Shown here: in pieces, positions 1 through 11,200 of the stretch | How the letters are laid out: the number at the start of each line of letters is the position of its first letter | How positions within the stretch are numbered: position 1 is the stretch's first letter | Source of the DNA: Gemmatimonadota bacterium | Lineage (GTDB): Bacteria; ARS69 | Reading direction: 5' to 3' | Assembly (NCBI GenBank): GCA_030747075.1 | Contig: JASLLL010000007.1 | Coordinates: 1 to 64,000, forward strand | Length of the DNA stretch: 64,000 nucleotides | Made by a program: the position numbers and the translations under genes | The notes under the pieces: generated by a model | Seen by the model: the letters and a program-made list of their open reading frames with translations, nothing else | What the model was told of the DNA's origin: nothing | The model's database searches: none

Positions 1-1553
1 GACGGCATCACCAGGAAAGAATCTCCCGCGCGCGGCACCTGAGAGAACCCCTGGACCGCGACAGGCTGACTGGGTCCGGCGCTCTCCACGCGATGGTCGC
101 GCTCGTCGTGCATGGCCCGTACGCGGCCGAACTCGCCACCGGCAACCAGTGCATCTCCAACGCGAAGCGTGCCTTCCTGAACCAGGGCGGTGACCACAAC
201 ACCGCGCCCCCGGTCCTTCCGGGCCTCCACGATCGTTCCCCGTGCGGCGCAATCATGGCTGGCCTTCAGCTCCAGGACCTCCGCCTGCAGGAGGATCATC
301 TCCAGCAGACGATCCACCCCCTCGCCGGTCTTCGCGGAAACATCCACCACGATATTCTCTCCACCCCACTCCTCGGGGGTGATGCCGTAACCCGTGAGCT
401 GCTGCCGCACCTGCTCCGGGTTGGCCTCCGGGCGATCGATCTTGTTCACGGCCACCAGGATGGGCACGCTGGCGGCCTTCGCATGATCGATGGCCTCCAC
501 CGTCTGGGGCATGACGGAGTCATCCGCCGCCACCACCAGAACCACGAGATCCGTCAACTGCGCGCCACGAGCCCGCATGGCGGTGAATGCCTCATGCCCC
601 GGCGTGTCCAGGAAGGTGACATCCCCGTTCGCCGTCTTCACATGGTAGGCGCCGATGTGCTGGGTAATCCCTCCGGCCTCTCCCGCAATCACATTCGTCT
701 TGCGGATGTGGTCCAGGAGGCTCGTCTTTCCGTGGTCGACATGCCCCATGATGGTCACAATCGGTCCGCGGGGAGCCAGCGTGGCCGGGTCCACTTCCTC
801 TTCGCGGTAGGGCACTTCATCCGCGTCCATCTCGAACACCACTTCATGGTCGAACTCGATGGCCAGCATCTCGATCATGTCGCGGTCGAGACGCTGATTG
901 ATGGTCACCATGGAGCCGAGCTCCATGGCCTTCCCGATCAGCTGGGATGCGGCCACTTCCATGAGTGCGGCCAGCTCGGAAGTGGACATGAACTCCGACA
1001 CCCGAAGAGTCCTGTTCCCGTCCTCAGCTTCCTCCACATGAGCCCGGTCCTTCTTCTTGTGCCGTCGGCGCTTGCCCCCCGATTCCGCCATGGTCTGGCG
1101 GATGGTCGCCTGGACCACCTTCGGGTCTGCCGACGGACGCCCTCTCCGGCGGGAACCCCGTCCCGTGCGACGCTTGGCGCTGTCGGCTTTGCTGTCCTTT
1201 GGAGACCCCGCCGACGCAGACACCTTCACCACATCCGCTGCCGAGGGCGCGCTCTTTCCTGCAGAATCCGCCTTCAGATGAACCACCTTCCGCCGCTCGT
1301 CGTCCTGCCTGGCCACTTCTTTCTCTCGATCGAATGTCAGCCGGACGGCTTCCACCGTATCCACTTCGATGGAGCTCATGTGGCTCTTCACGGCCACTCC
1401 CATGTCCCGCACGATCTTCAGCACGGCCTCCGACGAAACGTCATGTTCCCTGGCAACCTGATAGATCCGCACCTTGCCGGTCTTCGCGCCCGATCCCGAA
1501 GGCTCGGCGGCGAGGACCCACCCGGGGCCCACTTCACCCGTTCCGGTCTTCAT
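1..1553 (-). CDS. infB: Translation initiation factor IF-2 (3' end cut by window edge)
   Basis: IF-2 is the GTPase that places initiator tRNA on the 30S subunit and promotes 70S formation. About 517 codons are visible and the C-terminal domains lie beyond position 1. From the N-terminus there is an IF2_N helical domain (about residues 26-75), a basic low-complexity linker, a second IF2_N-like segment, and then the G domain. Its motifs are GHVDHGKT at 270-277, DTPGH at 316-320 and NKID at 370-373. The ATG overlaps the stop of the upstream ylxQ gene by one base (TAATG), which fixes the start. It is the last visible gene of the rimP-nusA-ylxR-ylxQ-infB operon. The assignment is secure. Confidence 0.97.
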   Translation of the reverse strand, partial: MKTGTGEVGPGWVLAAEPSGSGAKTGKVRIYQVAREHDVSSEAVLKIVRDMGVAVKSHMSSIEVDTVEAVRLTFDREKEVARQDDERRKVVHLKADSAGKSAPSAADVVKVSASAGSPKDSKADSAKRRTGRGSRRRGRPSADPKVVQATIRQTMAESGGKRRRHKKKDRAHVEEAEDGNRTLRVSEFMSTSELAALMEVAASQLIGKAMELGSMVTINQRLDRDMIEMLAIEFDHEVVFEMDADEVPYREEEVDPATLAPRGPIVTIMGHVDHGKTSLLDHIRKTNVIAGEAGGITQHIGAYHVKTANGDVTFLDTPGHEAFTAMRARGAQLTDLVVLVVAADDSVMPQTVEAIDHAKAASVPILVAVNKIDRPEANPEQVRQQLTGYGITPEEWGGENIVVDVSAKTGEGVDRLLEMILLQAEVLELKASHDCAARGTIVEARKDRGRGVVVTALVQEGTLRVGDALVAGGEFGRVRAMHDERDHRVESAGPSQPVAVQGFSQVPRAGDSFLVMP

Positions 1554-1879
1554 TATTCACGCCCCTTCCGGCTCGTGTCCGCGTCTGCCGCATCCCGGCG
1601 CACGGCCTTCGCCAGGTTTGCATCCTTCACACCCACCACAGCGACCGCCCCTCGGCCCAGAGTACCGCCCAGTTCCAGGCGGCTCCCCCCGCGAAGAACG
1701 GGGACTTTCCCCTCCGCCGCGATCCTTCTCAAACGCTCCCCGTCGCGCGGGGATCCATCCTCGGCCAACAGCACCAGGCGCACTTCACCGCGGCGCAGAC
1801 CTTCCCGCGTCTCCCGGGAGCCCACGGCCAGCATCCGGGCTTTCATCGCAAGTCCCAGGAGCCTCGCCAGTTTCTCCAT
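1553..1879 (-). CDS. ylxQ: L7Ae-family RNA-binding protein, YlxQ type
   Basis: A 108-residue protein of the L7Ae/L30e/YlxQ fold, a probable kink-turn RNA binder associated with the ribosome or with RNA processing. Visible support is the N-terminal LLGLAMKAR segment, the VLLAEDGSP strand-turn, the [18 protein letters not shown] segment, and its position between ylxR and infB, where Firmicutes and many other phyla carry ylxQ. The start at 1879 is chosen because MEKLARLL begins the conserved domain and GGAG sits just upstream. An in-frame ATG at 1903 is the alternative. The first 95 bases overlap the 3' end of ylxR in another frame. It stops one base into the infB start codon. Confidence 0.85.
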   Translation of the reverse strand: MEKLARLLGLAMKARMLAVGSRETREGLRRGEVRLVLLAEDGSPRDGERLRRIAAEGKVPVLRGGSRLELGGTLGRGAVAVVGVKDANLAKAVRRDAADADTSRKGRE

Positions 1880-2150
1880 GCTTCTCCGCTTTGCGCCGGA
1901 CATTCTCTCCGAGGCGCGCTCGAATCGCAAGCCGGAACACCATTTCCGCACCCCGCAAATCCGGCCCCTTGCGGTTTCGCACGCTCAGCACCTTGTCCAG
2001 GCAGGCCTCATCCAGACAGAGGTAAGCCCCCCTGCCGGGGGCCCTTCCCGCTTCGTCCGGAACCGGCCCGGACGCCCCGGCCACCCAGCGCAGAAGACGC
2101 GTGTTCTCCTCGCGCTTCCGGCAGGCCACACAGGTCCTGACGGGTGACAC
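1785..2150 (-). CDS. ylxR: YlxR family (DUF448) RNA-binding protein
   Basis: A small nucleic-acid-binding protein of the YlxR/DUF448 family. The family hallmark near the start is RTCVACRKR, followed by the GRGAYLC segment and a DLRGAE segment. The GTG start at 2150 lies five bases after the nusA stop, with a GGAGGGGG purine tract upstream. At 121 residues it is longer than the usual roughly 90. The extra 30 or so C-terminal residues (about 88-121) are low complexity and lie over the start of ylxQ in a different frame. The family is proposed to act in RNA metabolism next to NusA, but its exact role is unsettled. Confidence 0.85.
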   Translation of the reverse strand: MSPVRTCVACRKREENTRLLRWVAGASGPVPDEAGRAPGRGAYLCLDEACLDKVLSVRNRKGPDLRGAEMVFRLAIRARLGENVRRKAEKHGETGEAPGTCDESPDAGRGLPGDAGRSAPR

Positions 2151-2154
2151 GGGC

Positions 2155-3726
2155 TTACTCCCCCTCTGTCTTCCCGGAATCCTCGGCCGCCGGTTCTTCC
2201 GTGGGCTCCTCCGCTTCGTCCGTGTCCACCGACTCTCCGCCGGAGCCCATCGCGGCATCCAGCGCGGCCATCTCTTCCTCTTCGGCCAGCCTTGCCGCTT
2301 CCAGCGATGCCTGCTCCTCGGCCTGAATCGACGGATCCACGAAGACCTCCTCTTCCTTCTCCGCCGGAGGATCCTCCTCCGCTTCCACGGGGCCCGCCGC
2401 CAGAGATGCCACGGCATCGGCGGCTTCCTTCGCTTCCGCGGCCTCTCGATCGACACGGGCGGCCTCTTCACGGGCCTTCTCCGCCTCGACCTCTTCCATG
2501 TGCTGGACGGCAGCCAGATAGATCTTCTGCGCGGTGACATCTCCCACGCCGGGAACATTCACGAGGTCTTCCAGCGAAGATCGTACCACCGCCTGCACCG
2601 TATCCAGGCCCGCTTCCACGAGACTCTCCAGTGTCTTCGGCCCGATCCCCTGAATCTCCCCGACCGGCACTCCCACTTCCGCGGCAGCGGAGTCTGCGGA
2701 AGTCTCGTCCGGCACGAGATCCACCTCCCAGCCGGTAAGCCGGGCCGCAAGACGAACATTCTGCCCGCCCTTGCCAATCGCCAGCGACAGCTGGTCTTCG
2801 GTCACGATGACGCGCATGGTCTTCGTCTCTTCTTCCGGGAGCACATGCAGGATCTTCGCGGGTGACAAGGCCTTGGTCACAAACGCAATGGGATCCTCCG
2901 AGAAGGGAACGATATCGATTCGTTCGCCGGAGAGTTCGCGCACAATCCCCTGCACCCGCGACCCCTTCATTCCCACACACGCTCCGACCGGGTCCACGCG
3001 GAACTCGGTGGAGGCCACGGCAATCTTCGTGCGTCCGCCCGCCTCGCGCGCCACTCCCTTGATCTGAACGATCCCCTCCACGATCTCGGGGACTTCCATC
3101 TCAAAGAGCTTCGCGAGAAACTCGCCCGAGGCACGAGAGAGAATGATCTGCGGACCCTTGGTCTCGCGAAGCACCTCCACGATGATGGCCCGCACTGTGT
3201 CGCCCTGGCGGTACTGTTCGCGACGAATCTGCTCGCGAAACGGAAGCATGGCCTCCGCCCGGCCGAGATTCACGATCACATTCCCACGGCTCACCTGCTG
3301 AACGCTGCCGGTGACGATCTCGCCCACGCGGCCATGGTAGGTGTCGAACACCTTCATGCGCTCCGCTTCGCGGACACGCTGAACGACCACCTGCTTCGCG
3401 GCCTGAATGGCATTGCGCCCGAACTCCTCGAAGGCCAACTCCACGCTCAGTTCCCCTCCCGTCCGGATTTCCGGATCGATCAGGCGAGCGTCGTCGAACT
3501 CGATCTCCAGTTCGGGGTCCGTGAGATCGTCCACGACCTGACGGACATAGGTCACCTTCATGCCAGCGGTCTGGCCGTCAAACTCCACGCGGATATCCGC
3601 ATTCAAACCGTACCTTCGCCGCGCAGCCGACACGATTCCGGCTCGCAGAGTCTCCACGACAAGTTCCTTCTCGACATTCTTCTCCCGGGCAATCTGACCG
3701 AGAGCTTCCAGCACTTCGTAGTTCAT
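2155..3726 (-). CDS. nusA: Transcription termination/antitermination factor NusA
   Basis: NusA binds RNA polymerase and nascent RNA and modulates pausing, termination and antitermination. The 523-residue protein has, in order, the N-terminal RNAP-binding domain (about 1-125), an S1 domain beginning GEIVTGSVQQ (about 135-200), KH1 with GMKGSRV (about 250-256), and KH2 with IGKGGQNV (about 315-322). Two helix-hairpin-helix-like repeats follow (IQGIGPKTLESL, VPGVGDVTAQK), then an acidic Glu/Ala-rich tail of about 90 residues. The tail is a lineage-specific extension compared with short NusA forms. The ATG overlaps the rimP stop by four bases (ATGA), so the two are probably translationally coupled. 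Confidence 0.97.
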   Translation of the reverse strand: MNYEVLEALGQIAREKNVEKELVVETLRAGIVSAARRRYGLNADIRVEFDGQTAGMKVTYVRQVVDDLTDPELEIEFDDARLIDPEIRTGGELSVELAFEEFGRNAIQAAKQVVVQRVREAERMKVFDTYHGRVGEIVTGSVQQVSRGNVIVNLGRAEAMLPFREQIRREQYRQGDTVRAIIVEVLRETKGPQIILSRASGEFLAKLFEMEVPEIVEGIVQIKGVAREAGGRTKIAVASTEFRVDPVGACVGMKGSRVQGIVRELSGERIDIVPFSEDPIAFVTKALSPAKILHVLPEEETKTMRVIVTEDQLSLAIGKGGQNVRLAARLTGWEVDLVPDETSADSAAAEVGVPVGEIQGIGPKTLESLVEAGLDTVQAVVRSSLEDLVNVPGVGDVTAQKIYLAAVQHMEEVEAEKAREEAARVDREAAEAKEAADAVASLAAGPVEAEEDPPAEKEEEVFVDPSIQAEEQASLEAARLAEEEEMAALDAAMGSGGESVDTDEAEEPTEEPAAEDSGKTEGE

Positions 3727-4211
3727 TCTCTCTTCCCCCCGGGACCACCGGATCGGGGTTCGTCCGGATCAAGCTGTGCCTTGTTCACTTCCGACCAGGG
3801 GATCGCCACTTCCCCCTCACTTTCCGTCCCAATCACAACGCTCTCTCCTCGAGTCCCGGCGCAGACCCCGAGGAGTTCCCGCTCCGTATCTTCCATCTTC
3901 GTCCGGACGCGGACCCGACGCCCTTTGAAAAGGTCAAACTCCTCTTCGTTTCTCATCGTACGGCCCAGCCCCGGAGAAGTCACCTCCAGCACATAGTGGT
4001 CAGGAGGCGAGTCCCCTGCATCCAGTTCGCGGGCCACGGCGGAGGTTACCTGCCCGCAGAGCTCATGCGTCACGCCCTCTTCCGCGTGGATCACCAGCCG
4101 CATGACTTCCCGGCGGCCCGCTCTCCCCAGGACCAGGTCCACCAGAACCGCACCCTGGGCCGCGACACAGTCCTCCAGGCGGACGAACAGCTCCCGTTCT
4201 CGAGTTTGCAT
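3723..4211 (-). CDS. rimP: Ribosome maturation factor RimP
   Basis: RimP assists 30S subunit maturation. The 162-residue length is typical. The N-terminal half matches the RimP alpha/beta domain, with the conserved DHYVLEVTSPGLGR motif at about 97-110, followed by the FKGRRVRV start of the SH3-like C-terminal domain. It is the first gene of the rimP-nusA-ylxR-ylxQ-infB operon. CTCTCCTCCC on the plus strand gives a GGGAGGAGAG ribosome-binding site immediately upstream of the ATG at 4211. The C-terminus overlaps the nusA start. Confidence 0.95.
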   Translation of the reverse strand: MQTRERELFVRLEDCVAAQGAVLVDLVLGRAGRREVMRLVIHAEEGVTHELCGQVTSAVARELDAGDSPPDHYVLEVTSPGLGRTMRNEEEFDLFKGRRVRVRTKMEDTERELLGVCAGTRGESVVIGTESEGEVAIPWSEVNKAQLDPDEPRSGGPGGKRE

Positions 4212-4304
4212 CTCTCCTCCCGGGGGCTGTTTCCGGCTGACAAGAAGAAAGCCCCGGAGAACCCCCGGAGCCGGTCGGAAACTTGCCGCTTCCGGAGGCT
4301 GCTG

Positions 4305-5231
4305 TCAAGGGGAAAGGGTCCGCTCCGCCTCTGCGATCACGGCAAGGACCCATCGTGCAGTCTCCTCCAGAGCCAGCGGGGAGCAGTTTGCCGGGAGATC
4401 GTCCGTCGTGTGCCACGCGGGGTCCGCCAAATCCACCAGATCCAGTGCCGGGACCCCCGCACGGAGAAACGCGACATGATCGTCGTAGACCGGGCCACCC
4501 AGCGAATCCGCCATGACCGACACTCCGGCTTCCCGGCCGATCCTCCAGACCCACTCCACCAGCGCCCCGGCTGACGCGGCCGAAAGCGCCTCCCGGGGGA
4601 TTCGCGTGCCCGCACGACCGACCATGTCCACAATCAGCGCAAAGGCCGGTCGGTACGATGGGTGGTCACGCACAAACCCGGCGGACCCCAGCGCGAAAGT
4701 CTCCGCTTGGCCGTCGAGCCCGAGATCCTCTCCGTCAAAGAAGACCAGATCCACGCCGATCGAAGGCGGTTGGTCGGCCAACGCCCGGGCCACTTCCAGC
4801 AGTACCGCCGTCCCCGAAGCACCGTCATTCGCGCCCGGCACCGGCAGATGCCGACGCGCCGGATCTTCCTCGCGGTCCGCCCCGGGGCGTGTATCCCAAT
4901 GCGCTCCGAGTAGAATCCGAACGGGACTCTCGGGGCGGAAGACGCCGAGGATGTTCCGCAAGACGACCTCGGAGGAGTCCCAGGGAGAGATGATCTGAAA
5001 CGAATGGACGCGCACCACTTCCGCAGTGGCCTCCAGATGGCGGATGATGAGCGCCTCGGTCTCCCGGTGACCTGCGGTTCCGGGGACTCGCGGCCCTGCG
5101 GCCACCTGCGTGCGAACCAGAGCCAGGCAATCCTCTCCATCCACGACACGGGGCGGCGCATCTCCGCACCCCGTGCACAGGACGACCAGGGCCGTCCCCG
5201 CCGCTCTCCACGCTCGCTCGGGCACCTGCAT
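4305..5231 (-). CDS. M28-family zinc metallopeptidase / glutaminyl cyclase-like lipoprotein
   Basis: A 308-residue exported protein with a short hydrophobic leader ending in a lipobox-like LCTGC (Cys22), so probably membrane-anchored on the periplasmic side. The M28 zinc-ligand pattern is visible: GAHWDTRPG (His/Asp), GANDGASG (bridging Asp), FFDGEDLG (Glu pair), LIVDMVG (Asp) and the late WHTTDD (His). M28 covers aminopeptidases and glutaminyl-peptide cyclotransferases. The WHTTDDLPANCSP ending resembles the cyclotransferase-like branch. Some T9SS-bearing bacteria use such enzymes to make N-terminal pyroglutamate on exported proteins. Either activity is possible, and only the fold and the metal site are certain. 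Confidence 0.85.
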   Translation of the reverse strand: MQVPERAWRAAGTALVVLCTGCGDAPPRVVDGEDCLALVRTQVAAGPRVPGTAGHRETEALIIRHLEATAEVVRVHSFQIISPWDSSEVVLRNILGVFRPESPVRILLGAHWDTRPGADREEDPARRHLPVPGANDGASGTAVLLEVARALADQPPSIGVDLVFFDGEDLGLDGQAETFALGSAGFVRDHPSYRPAFALIVDMVGRAGTRIPREALSAASAGALVEWVWRIGREAGVSVMADSLGGPVYDDHVAFLRAGVPALDLVDLADPAWHTTDDLPANCSPLALEETARWVLAVIAEAERTLSP

Positions 5232-5282
5232 TCACTTTCCTCCGGCACTTCGTACTTCATCACCCACGGCAAGACCCATCCG

Positions 5283-8200
5283 TCAGAACTTGATGAGTGC
5301 TTCCACCGCCACGCTGATGGAGGTGTCAGTGCGATCTCGCAGAAGATCCTCTGTGCGACTGTAGCTCAGGTCCAGACTCCCCTGAATCTTCCGCGAGAAG
5401 TTGTAGGTGGCCCGCGGCTTGATTCCCAGCGACTTCCGATGACTTCGCACGGTGGTCGTTGCCTCTCCGTCCGGTTGAGTCTGAGTCTCCTCCACCTTGT
5501 CCTCGCTGCGGTCAAAATCGAAGTTCAGCGTCAGATCGCTGCGAAAGCGAAGCCGCTTCCCGCCGAACAGGGAGAGTCCGCGCGGGGCGGAAAAGCTGTA
5601 TCGGGCGTTCATTCGGAACGCGTTGTTGGTGGTGCGCGTACTGGAGACCACCGAGTTGAACTCCGACTCGTCCAATGCCACCCCGCGATTCACCGTGAGC
5701 GTCGTGTTTACACCGCCCTTCCAGTTCGTGCTCCAGGAGACGAGTGGCGTGAAGTCCGATCGCGTGGCGTCGGAGTCGTACCACTTCGTCCCTTCAGGGA
5801 GCGGCGCCGCTTCATCGGAGATACGACCGCTGCGCTTCGACTCCCTCCGGAAGGACGAAGAGAGGTTGGACGAACGCGCCCATCTTTGCAGAAAGAACCG
5901 CTTCTCCAGACCGTCGATGCTGAGCGCAACATCCGGGAAGGTCACATCTTCCGTTCTTGTACGGGTCGCGTTGAGAACCTTGCGGGTCGTTCTCTTCGTG
6001 TAGTGCCAGTTCGTCACAATGTTAGAGGTCGGGGAGAAGGATGTGTCCAGCTTGCTGGAGCGGCTCCGATCCGTATTGTCCTCGATCAGACTGGCCCCCC
6101 CAATCTCGGGAAGGACCAAAAGCCCGGAATCGAACTCCGACAGCCCCATCTGATAGCCAAGGCCCGGGCTTGCTCCCACGCGGCTGAAGCGGGAGGAGCG
6201 CCGATCCGAATACGAGTACCGAATGTCCCCCACCATCCGGGCCACGCCGCGCGCGCCGTTCAGCACCTGCTTCCACGCGGGATCTCCTTGCTCCTCTTCC
6301 CCGGCCTCCTCGTCACCCGTCTCCTTGCCGGACCCGGAAACGGGTCTTCGCCGTCCGGTACTCCCCCCGGAAGGACTGCCGCCTCCCTTCGACCGGAAGA
6401 GTTGCCGGAGATTCAGGCTGCTTGAAATCTCCCTTGTACTTGCGTTCTGCACTCTTCTCAGGCGCAACTCCGTATCCGCCGCCTGGGCGCCCGGCCCCTG
6501 ATCCTCCTGATAGTTGGAGTCGTACGACATCACCGGCCGAAGCCACCGAACAAAACCCGGCCTCCAGCTGACCCGCATATTGTGATCCCGTCGGAGTTCC
6601 CTTCCGCCTGCCTGGAAACTCTCCACAAGCGACAGATCCTTCCGCAGATCCAGATCCTGCCGCTTGTTGAACGCAAACTGACTGTCGAAAGAGTTCGAGC
6701 GCAGAGGATCCCACTGGAATCCCAGGGATCCCTCCAGTAGGCGATTCCGAACCGGCGCACGCGGGGAGTACACGGCATTGCCCGTCGCCCCCTGCCGAAT
6801 ATCGCTCGACTCTGTGCCGTTGAGGCTCCCGTTGATCCCGAGTTTCAGCGTGGGAAAGTAGTTGAAGTCGAAGGTCTTCAGCAGGCGAATGGACCGGGCT
6901 CGCCCCGGAGTGAGGTTGTAGGTCGTCTGCCCGGTGGCTGTATGCCCCCGACTTGCCAGGAAGGGAGTGCGGTTCCTGCTGTTTGTGCGCGCATAGCTCA
7001 GACTCAGGTTGTCCAGCGTGTAGTGGATGAAGGGATTCGAGGATTGTCGCGTCTTTGCAATTCGAGCCGAGAAGGAGGACTTCCTTCGAACGGTCCTTGC
7101 GTTCATCTTGTCCTCATCGGAAATCAACTCGATGTCCGAGTTCGGAGAAAGAAGCGGCACCGACTCCGAGAAGTCGTACGACCCGCTGATGGGAAAGGAC
7201 AGACCTCTCCCGTCAATGAACTTGTTTAACTTGAGATCCCCCCGAGCATTCCAGGAAAACTCATCGCTCCCGTGTCGCTCGCCCTCGATCCTGCGAAACT
7301 CCGACCCAACTCGCCGGATTCCGCCGTCCAGAGTCAACAGGTCCGCCACTCGGGCGCTTCCGTGGAGCCTCGCCGCCGCACCACGCTTCTTCTTCACCGA
7401 GCGAAGACGAATCTCATCGAACCAGACCTCGCCGGAGACTTCCGGACGAGCCGGATCATCTCCACGCACGCCGACCGTCATGCGTCTCACACGCGTCAAC
7501 GACGGGGCCCCGTAGACGGACAATGTGTCTCCGTCCACGATCATCTCCCGGTATTCGACCACCGCACCCTCCACGGTCAGAGTGGTCTCCGGTGCGTCGA
7601 GTTTCAAGACGGCCAGTTCGTCCAACGGGATATTGACTTCCTGCCAGGAACTGTCGGGAACCGTCGCGAACTCATAGAAGTTCAGCGTGTCCGCTCCGAA
7701 TCGAAAGAAGAAGGTCCCTGTAGAGCCCTCCACCGGATCAAAGCCCGGCCGAACCGCTCCCGCGCGATCCCTTGCGCCATCCCGAAGATAGAAGCTCATG
7801 GTCTCGTACTGGGTGAAGTTGGTACTCGTTCCGTCGCCTGTATCCAGGATCTCCTTGTAGGCGCTCCCCTGTCTCCCCTCCGTCACGGATCCGGAGGGAA
7901 TCTCGCTGTATTGCACCACGAGGCTCTGTTCGCGCTTCTCTTCGTTGCTCTGGTCCTTGCCGGGATCGAAGGGCGGGAAGTAGTCGTCGTCTTCCTTGGT
8001 GTTCTTCACATTGATGAGGAACGATCCGGCATCCTCGGACTCCGGCACGGGTTCTACCGTGTCATTGGTGGCCATGGCTTCCTCCACCCATGCCGCCCCC
8101 ACGATCTTGATCGACGCCACGCGTGCCTTCACGCCGGCGTCTTCCGAAAGGCCCTCGAACCAGAGGCGCGCATACTTCACAGCCTTGCGTCGAACCACAC

Positions 8201-11200
8201 CGCCCACGGGCACTCCATCATCGATAGGAATCCGGTAGAGCCTCCAGTAATTGTCGGCCTCGCCAGTCACCTCGGAGTTCCGCTGGACCAGGTACGGGCT
8301 TCCCAGCGTGTCCGACAGATCGATCTCGAACGACAGGTACTTATTGTCTGTATCAAGGAAGTTGTCTCCGTCCGTGTCTTCCGTATCGAGACGGCTGTTA
8401 CCTTCCGTTCCGTTGATCTGCGTATAGTCCGGAGTGGAAGTTCGCTCAAAGAAGAAGTCGTCGTCTCCATCGTCCCCTTCCGACCCGCTACCGTCCGTCC
8501 CTTGAACATTGTCCAGCCCCAGATCCTCTCGACTGACCGTCAGCGATCCATCAAACGGATCAAAGTCCTCGGTGTCGAGAAAGCCCCGTCCCTTTTGAAG
8601 TCCCTCCGACTCCAGATAGTGGTCTTCGCTGATCTCCCCGATGTCGAATGTCATCACTCCTTCGTACCCGCCAAGATCGTCCACCCAGATCTCCACGAAC
8701 TTCTTCTCCGTGTAGTCCTCGCCTGTCATGGAGAGATTCCGCATGATGCCCACCCACGATGAGTCCGGGGACGCCGTCTCCCGCGTTCTGAACTCCAGAA
8801 TCTGGATAAAGTCCTGCCCTTCCCGTTCGTCCGCGACCTGCGGGTACACATCCTTTCGACGAACAACATTCTCGGGGTTGTACCAGTTGAAGACTGTCCT
8901 CGGCAGATACTCCATCCCCACCGGTTCCGACGCCGGATGCCATGTTCCCCGGGCAAGAGAGAGCTCCCGGCTGTCTTCCACTCCTTCCATGTCGTCGATG
9001 TAGATCTGGTTTTTCGTGTTTGGATTCGGCATGGAGAACGCCACTTCGCCCTGAAGCTGCACATCCGATTTGGCGTCTGTTCGAACCAGAGGAATGGCAT
9101 TCGCCAGCGAGGTGAGGAAGTCCGGCTCCTTCACCCACTGCCCGTAGAGATTCCCGACAAAGGTCCGTGTGGGTTCCTGCCCGAGCTTCGGGCGCTCCTC
9201 CGGAGTGGCTTTCGTGAAGAACAACAGGGACGAACTCAGGTGGGTGCGCGGGCCGAAGTTGTAGGTTCCCGACAGCCCCAGGAGTGACTCTTTCGCCTGC
9301 CCGAAGAGCGGGACAAACTCGAAGTCCACCGAGATCTCCGCGTCAGGAAGGCTGGCGTCCGCCGTTCGGAAGGTGAGAATGCCGTAGTCGTAGTCAATAT
9401 CGTAGTCGGAGCCGCGATTGAGGAGCCGACCGTTCAGGTGTACGCGCTCCGATCCTTCCAGGATGTTGAACCGGTTCAGGCTGTAGGTGGGGGTCGGCGT
9501 CGTGTACTTCGTCTCAATGTAGTAGCGATCCTGATTGTAGAGTTCATCCGGAGGAAGCGAGTAGAGCGCCCCGTTGTCTTCCGCCAGCGGAACACCCGGC
9601 TCCGAGGACCGCCCCGTGGATACCTGCGAAGGACTCACGATCACATTGATCGAGGAAGAGTCCGGCGCGAACGGCGTAATGTTGGGAAAGGTGATCGTCC
9701 CGGCTTCATAATCAACGAACTCCGGCTCGACGCGAAGATCCGGAATGTCATCCGCAAGGCCTCGGTAGTCGAGCCCCATGATCCTCACAAACTCCTGGTT
9801 ATTCGCCGCGTTGGCCTCGTCAATCTGAATGTCCTCGTCCGGTTCCCCGGCCGTGGCGCCCTTCCTTCGGATCACCAGTTCGAACCCTTCGGGCACGATA
9901 TTTCGCGCACCCAGGAAATAGATGTTCTTCTGCTCGTAAGCTCGGGCGCGGACGAATCCCTTCGCGTCGTCGTCCAGTTCCGACTGCGGAGGCCGCAAGA
10001 GCTTGAGGGAGATCGTGTCTCCCTCCGCAACGCTCAGGGCCCCCACGCTGTCTCCCGACGCCCGGACATAGTGCGCCGCCAATGCGTAGCGGTCATCCAG
10101 CGGACGCGTGAGGACAACATTCCCCGACTGACGGTCCACCTGATAATCCACATTCTCCTCCAGGCGCGTAAAGAACCCGGTGAAGTTCGCGGAAGTGGTA
10201 TCCACCACATCGATCCACGCATTCGCAATGAAGGTATTCGTGAAGTTGTTCTGGGCGTCCCGATCATCCATGAAGAGGTCAAAACCCTCTCCCCCGAGAG
10301 GCAGCACTGCCGCACCGTCGCCGGGGTCCGAGTTCATCGCCAGCACTTCCGGCGTGTCGATCCAAAAGTACTGCCGCTTGATGTAGTCGATGTCCCGCAC
10401 TGTGACCGAGTCTCTGCGGGCACGCCCGACAAAGGTCTGGCTGGCGGTCTTCCCTTCCTGCTTCGACGCAATGACCGTCAGGTTCAGCGGCCCCAGGCTG
10501 CCCTGGGCCTTCGCACCAAACAGCCCCTGTTGAGACTTTCGAAAGCTAAGAAACTCGGACCCGGGAAGAGAGAGATCCGTGTTGCCCATCTCAATCTTCT
10601 GGACGATTTCATCTTCGTCGCCGTCATAGCGAAGTTGAATCTTGTTGTCGAGATCGGTGCTGACCTCGCTGTCATGATTCACCAACACATGGATTTTCCG
10701 CCCAATCGTTCCGTCCAGATTCAGCTTGAGGTGCTGCTTCATGTCCAGATCCGGGAACGCGGACGGGTTCCCGGATTCGTAAGTCGGGCCGCCCTCAATG
10801 ATGTTGGAGGTGCCGGAGAATGTGATGCGCTCCGACCCGGTCAGGTTCAGGCGCGCGCCCTGTCCGATGATGTCTGCGAGCGCATCGGGGAACTCCACCG
10901 GAATGTCGATCGAGATGAGGCCCGCATGCTGATCTCCCCTTCTGGCGGAGGTCTCCCGGCGAAGCACATCCATCCACACCTCCCGGGCGGAGTGTACCGC
11001 CGCCGCGCCGATCATCGTCCGGAGATCCTCGACCCAGACCGGGGCCATGTCCACGGAGCCATATCGCCTGTACACCACCATGCGGCCGCCAAGAAGATCC
11101 AGTTCCGCTTCATCCCGGATGCGGGTGCTCTTGATCCGAAGGAGGCCTCCCCGCACGGGGGAATGCAGCGACGCGATGGGCTCGGGGCCCTGGACGCCCG

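Noticed and set aside
93-2147. A 684-codon open frame on the plus strand
   Set aside because: It is rich in His, Arg, Pro and Leu with no domain, and lies exactly opposite nusA, ylxR, ylxQ and infB. It is the complement of GC-rich coding sequence.
4280-4308. A TTGACA at 4308-4303 on the minus strand as a possible rimP promoter
   Set aside because: No acceptable -10 at 16-18 bases (CAAGTT is 2/6), and it overlaps the stop of the M28 gene.
5004-6425. A long plus-strand open frame opposite the M28 and sprA genes
   Set aside because: Low-complexity Arg/His composition and no start-site signal; antisense to a well-supported barrel protein.
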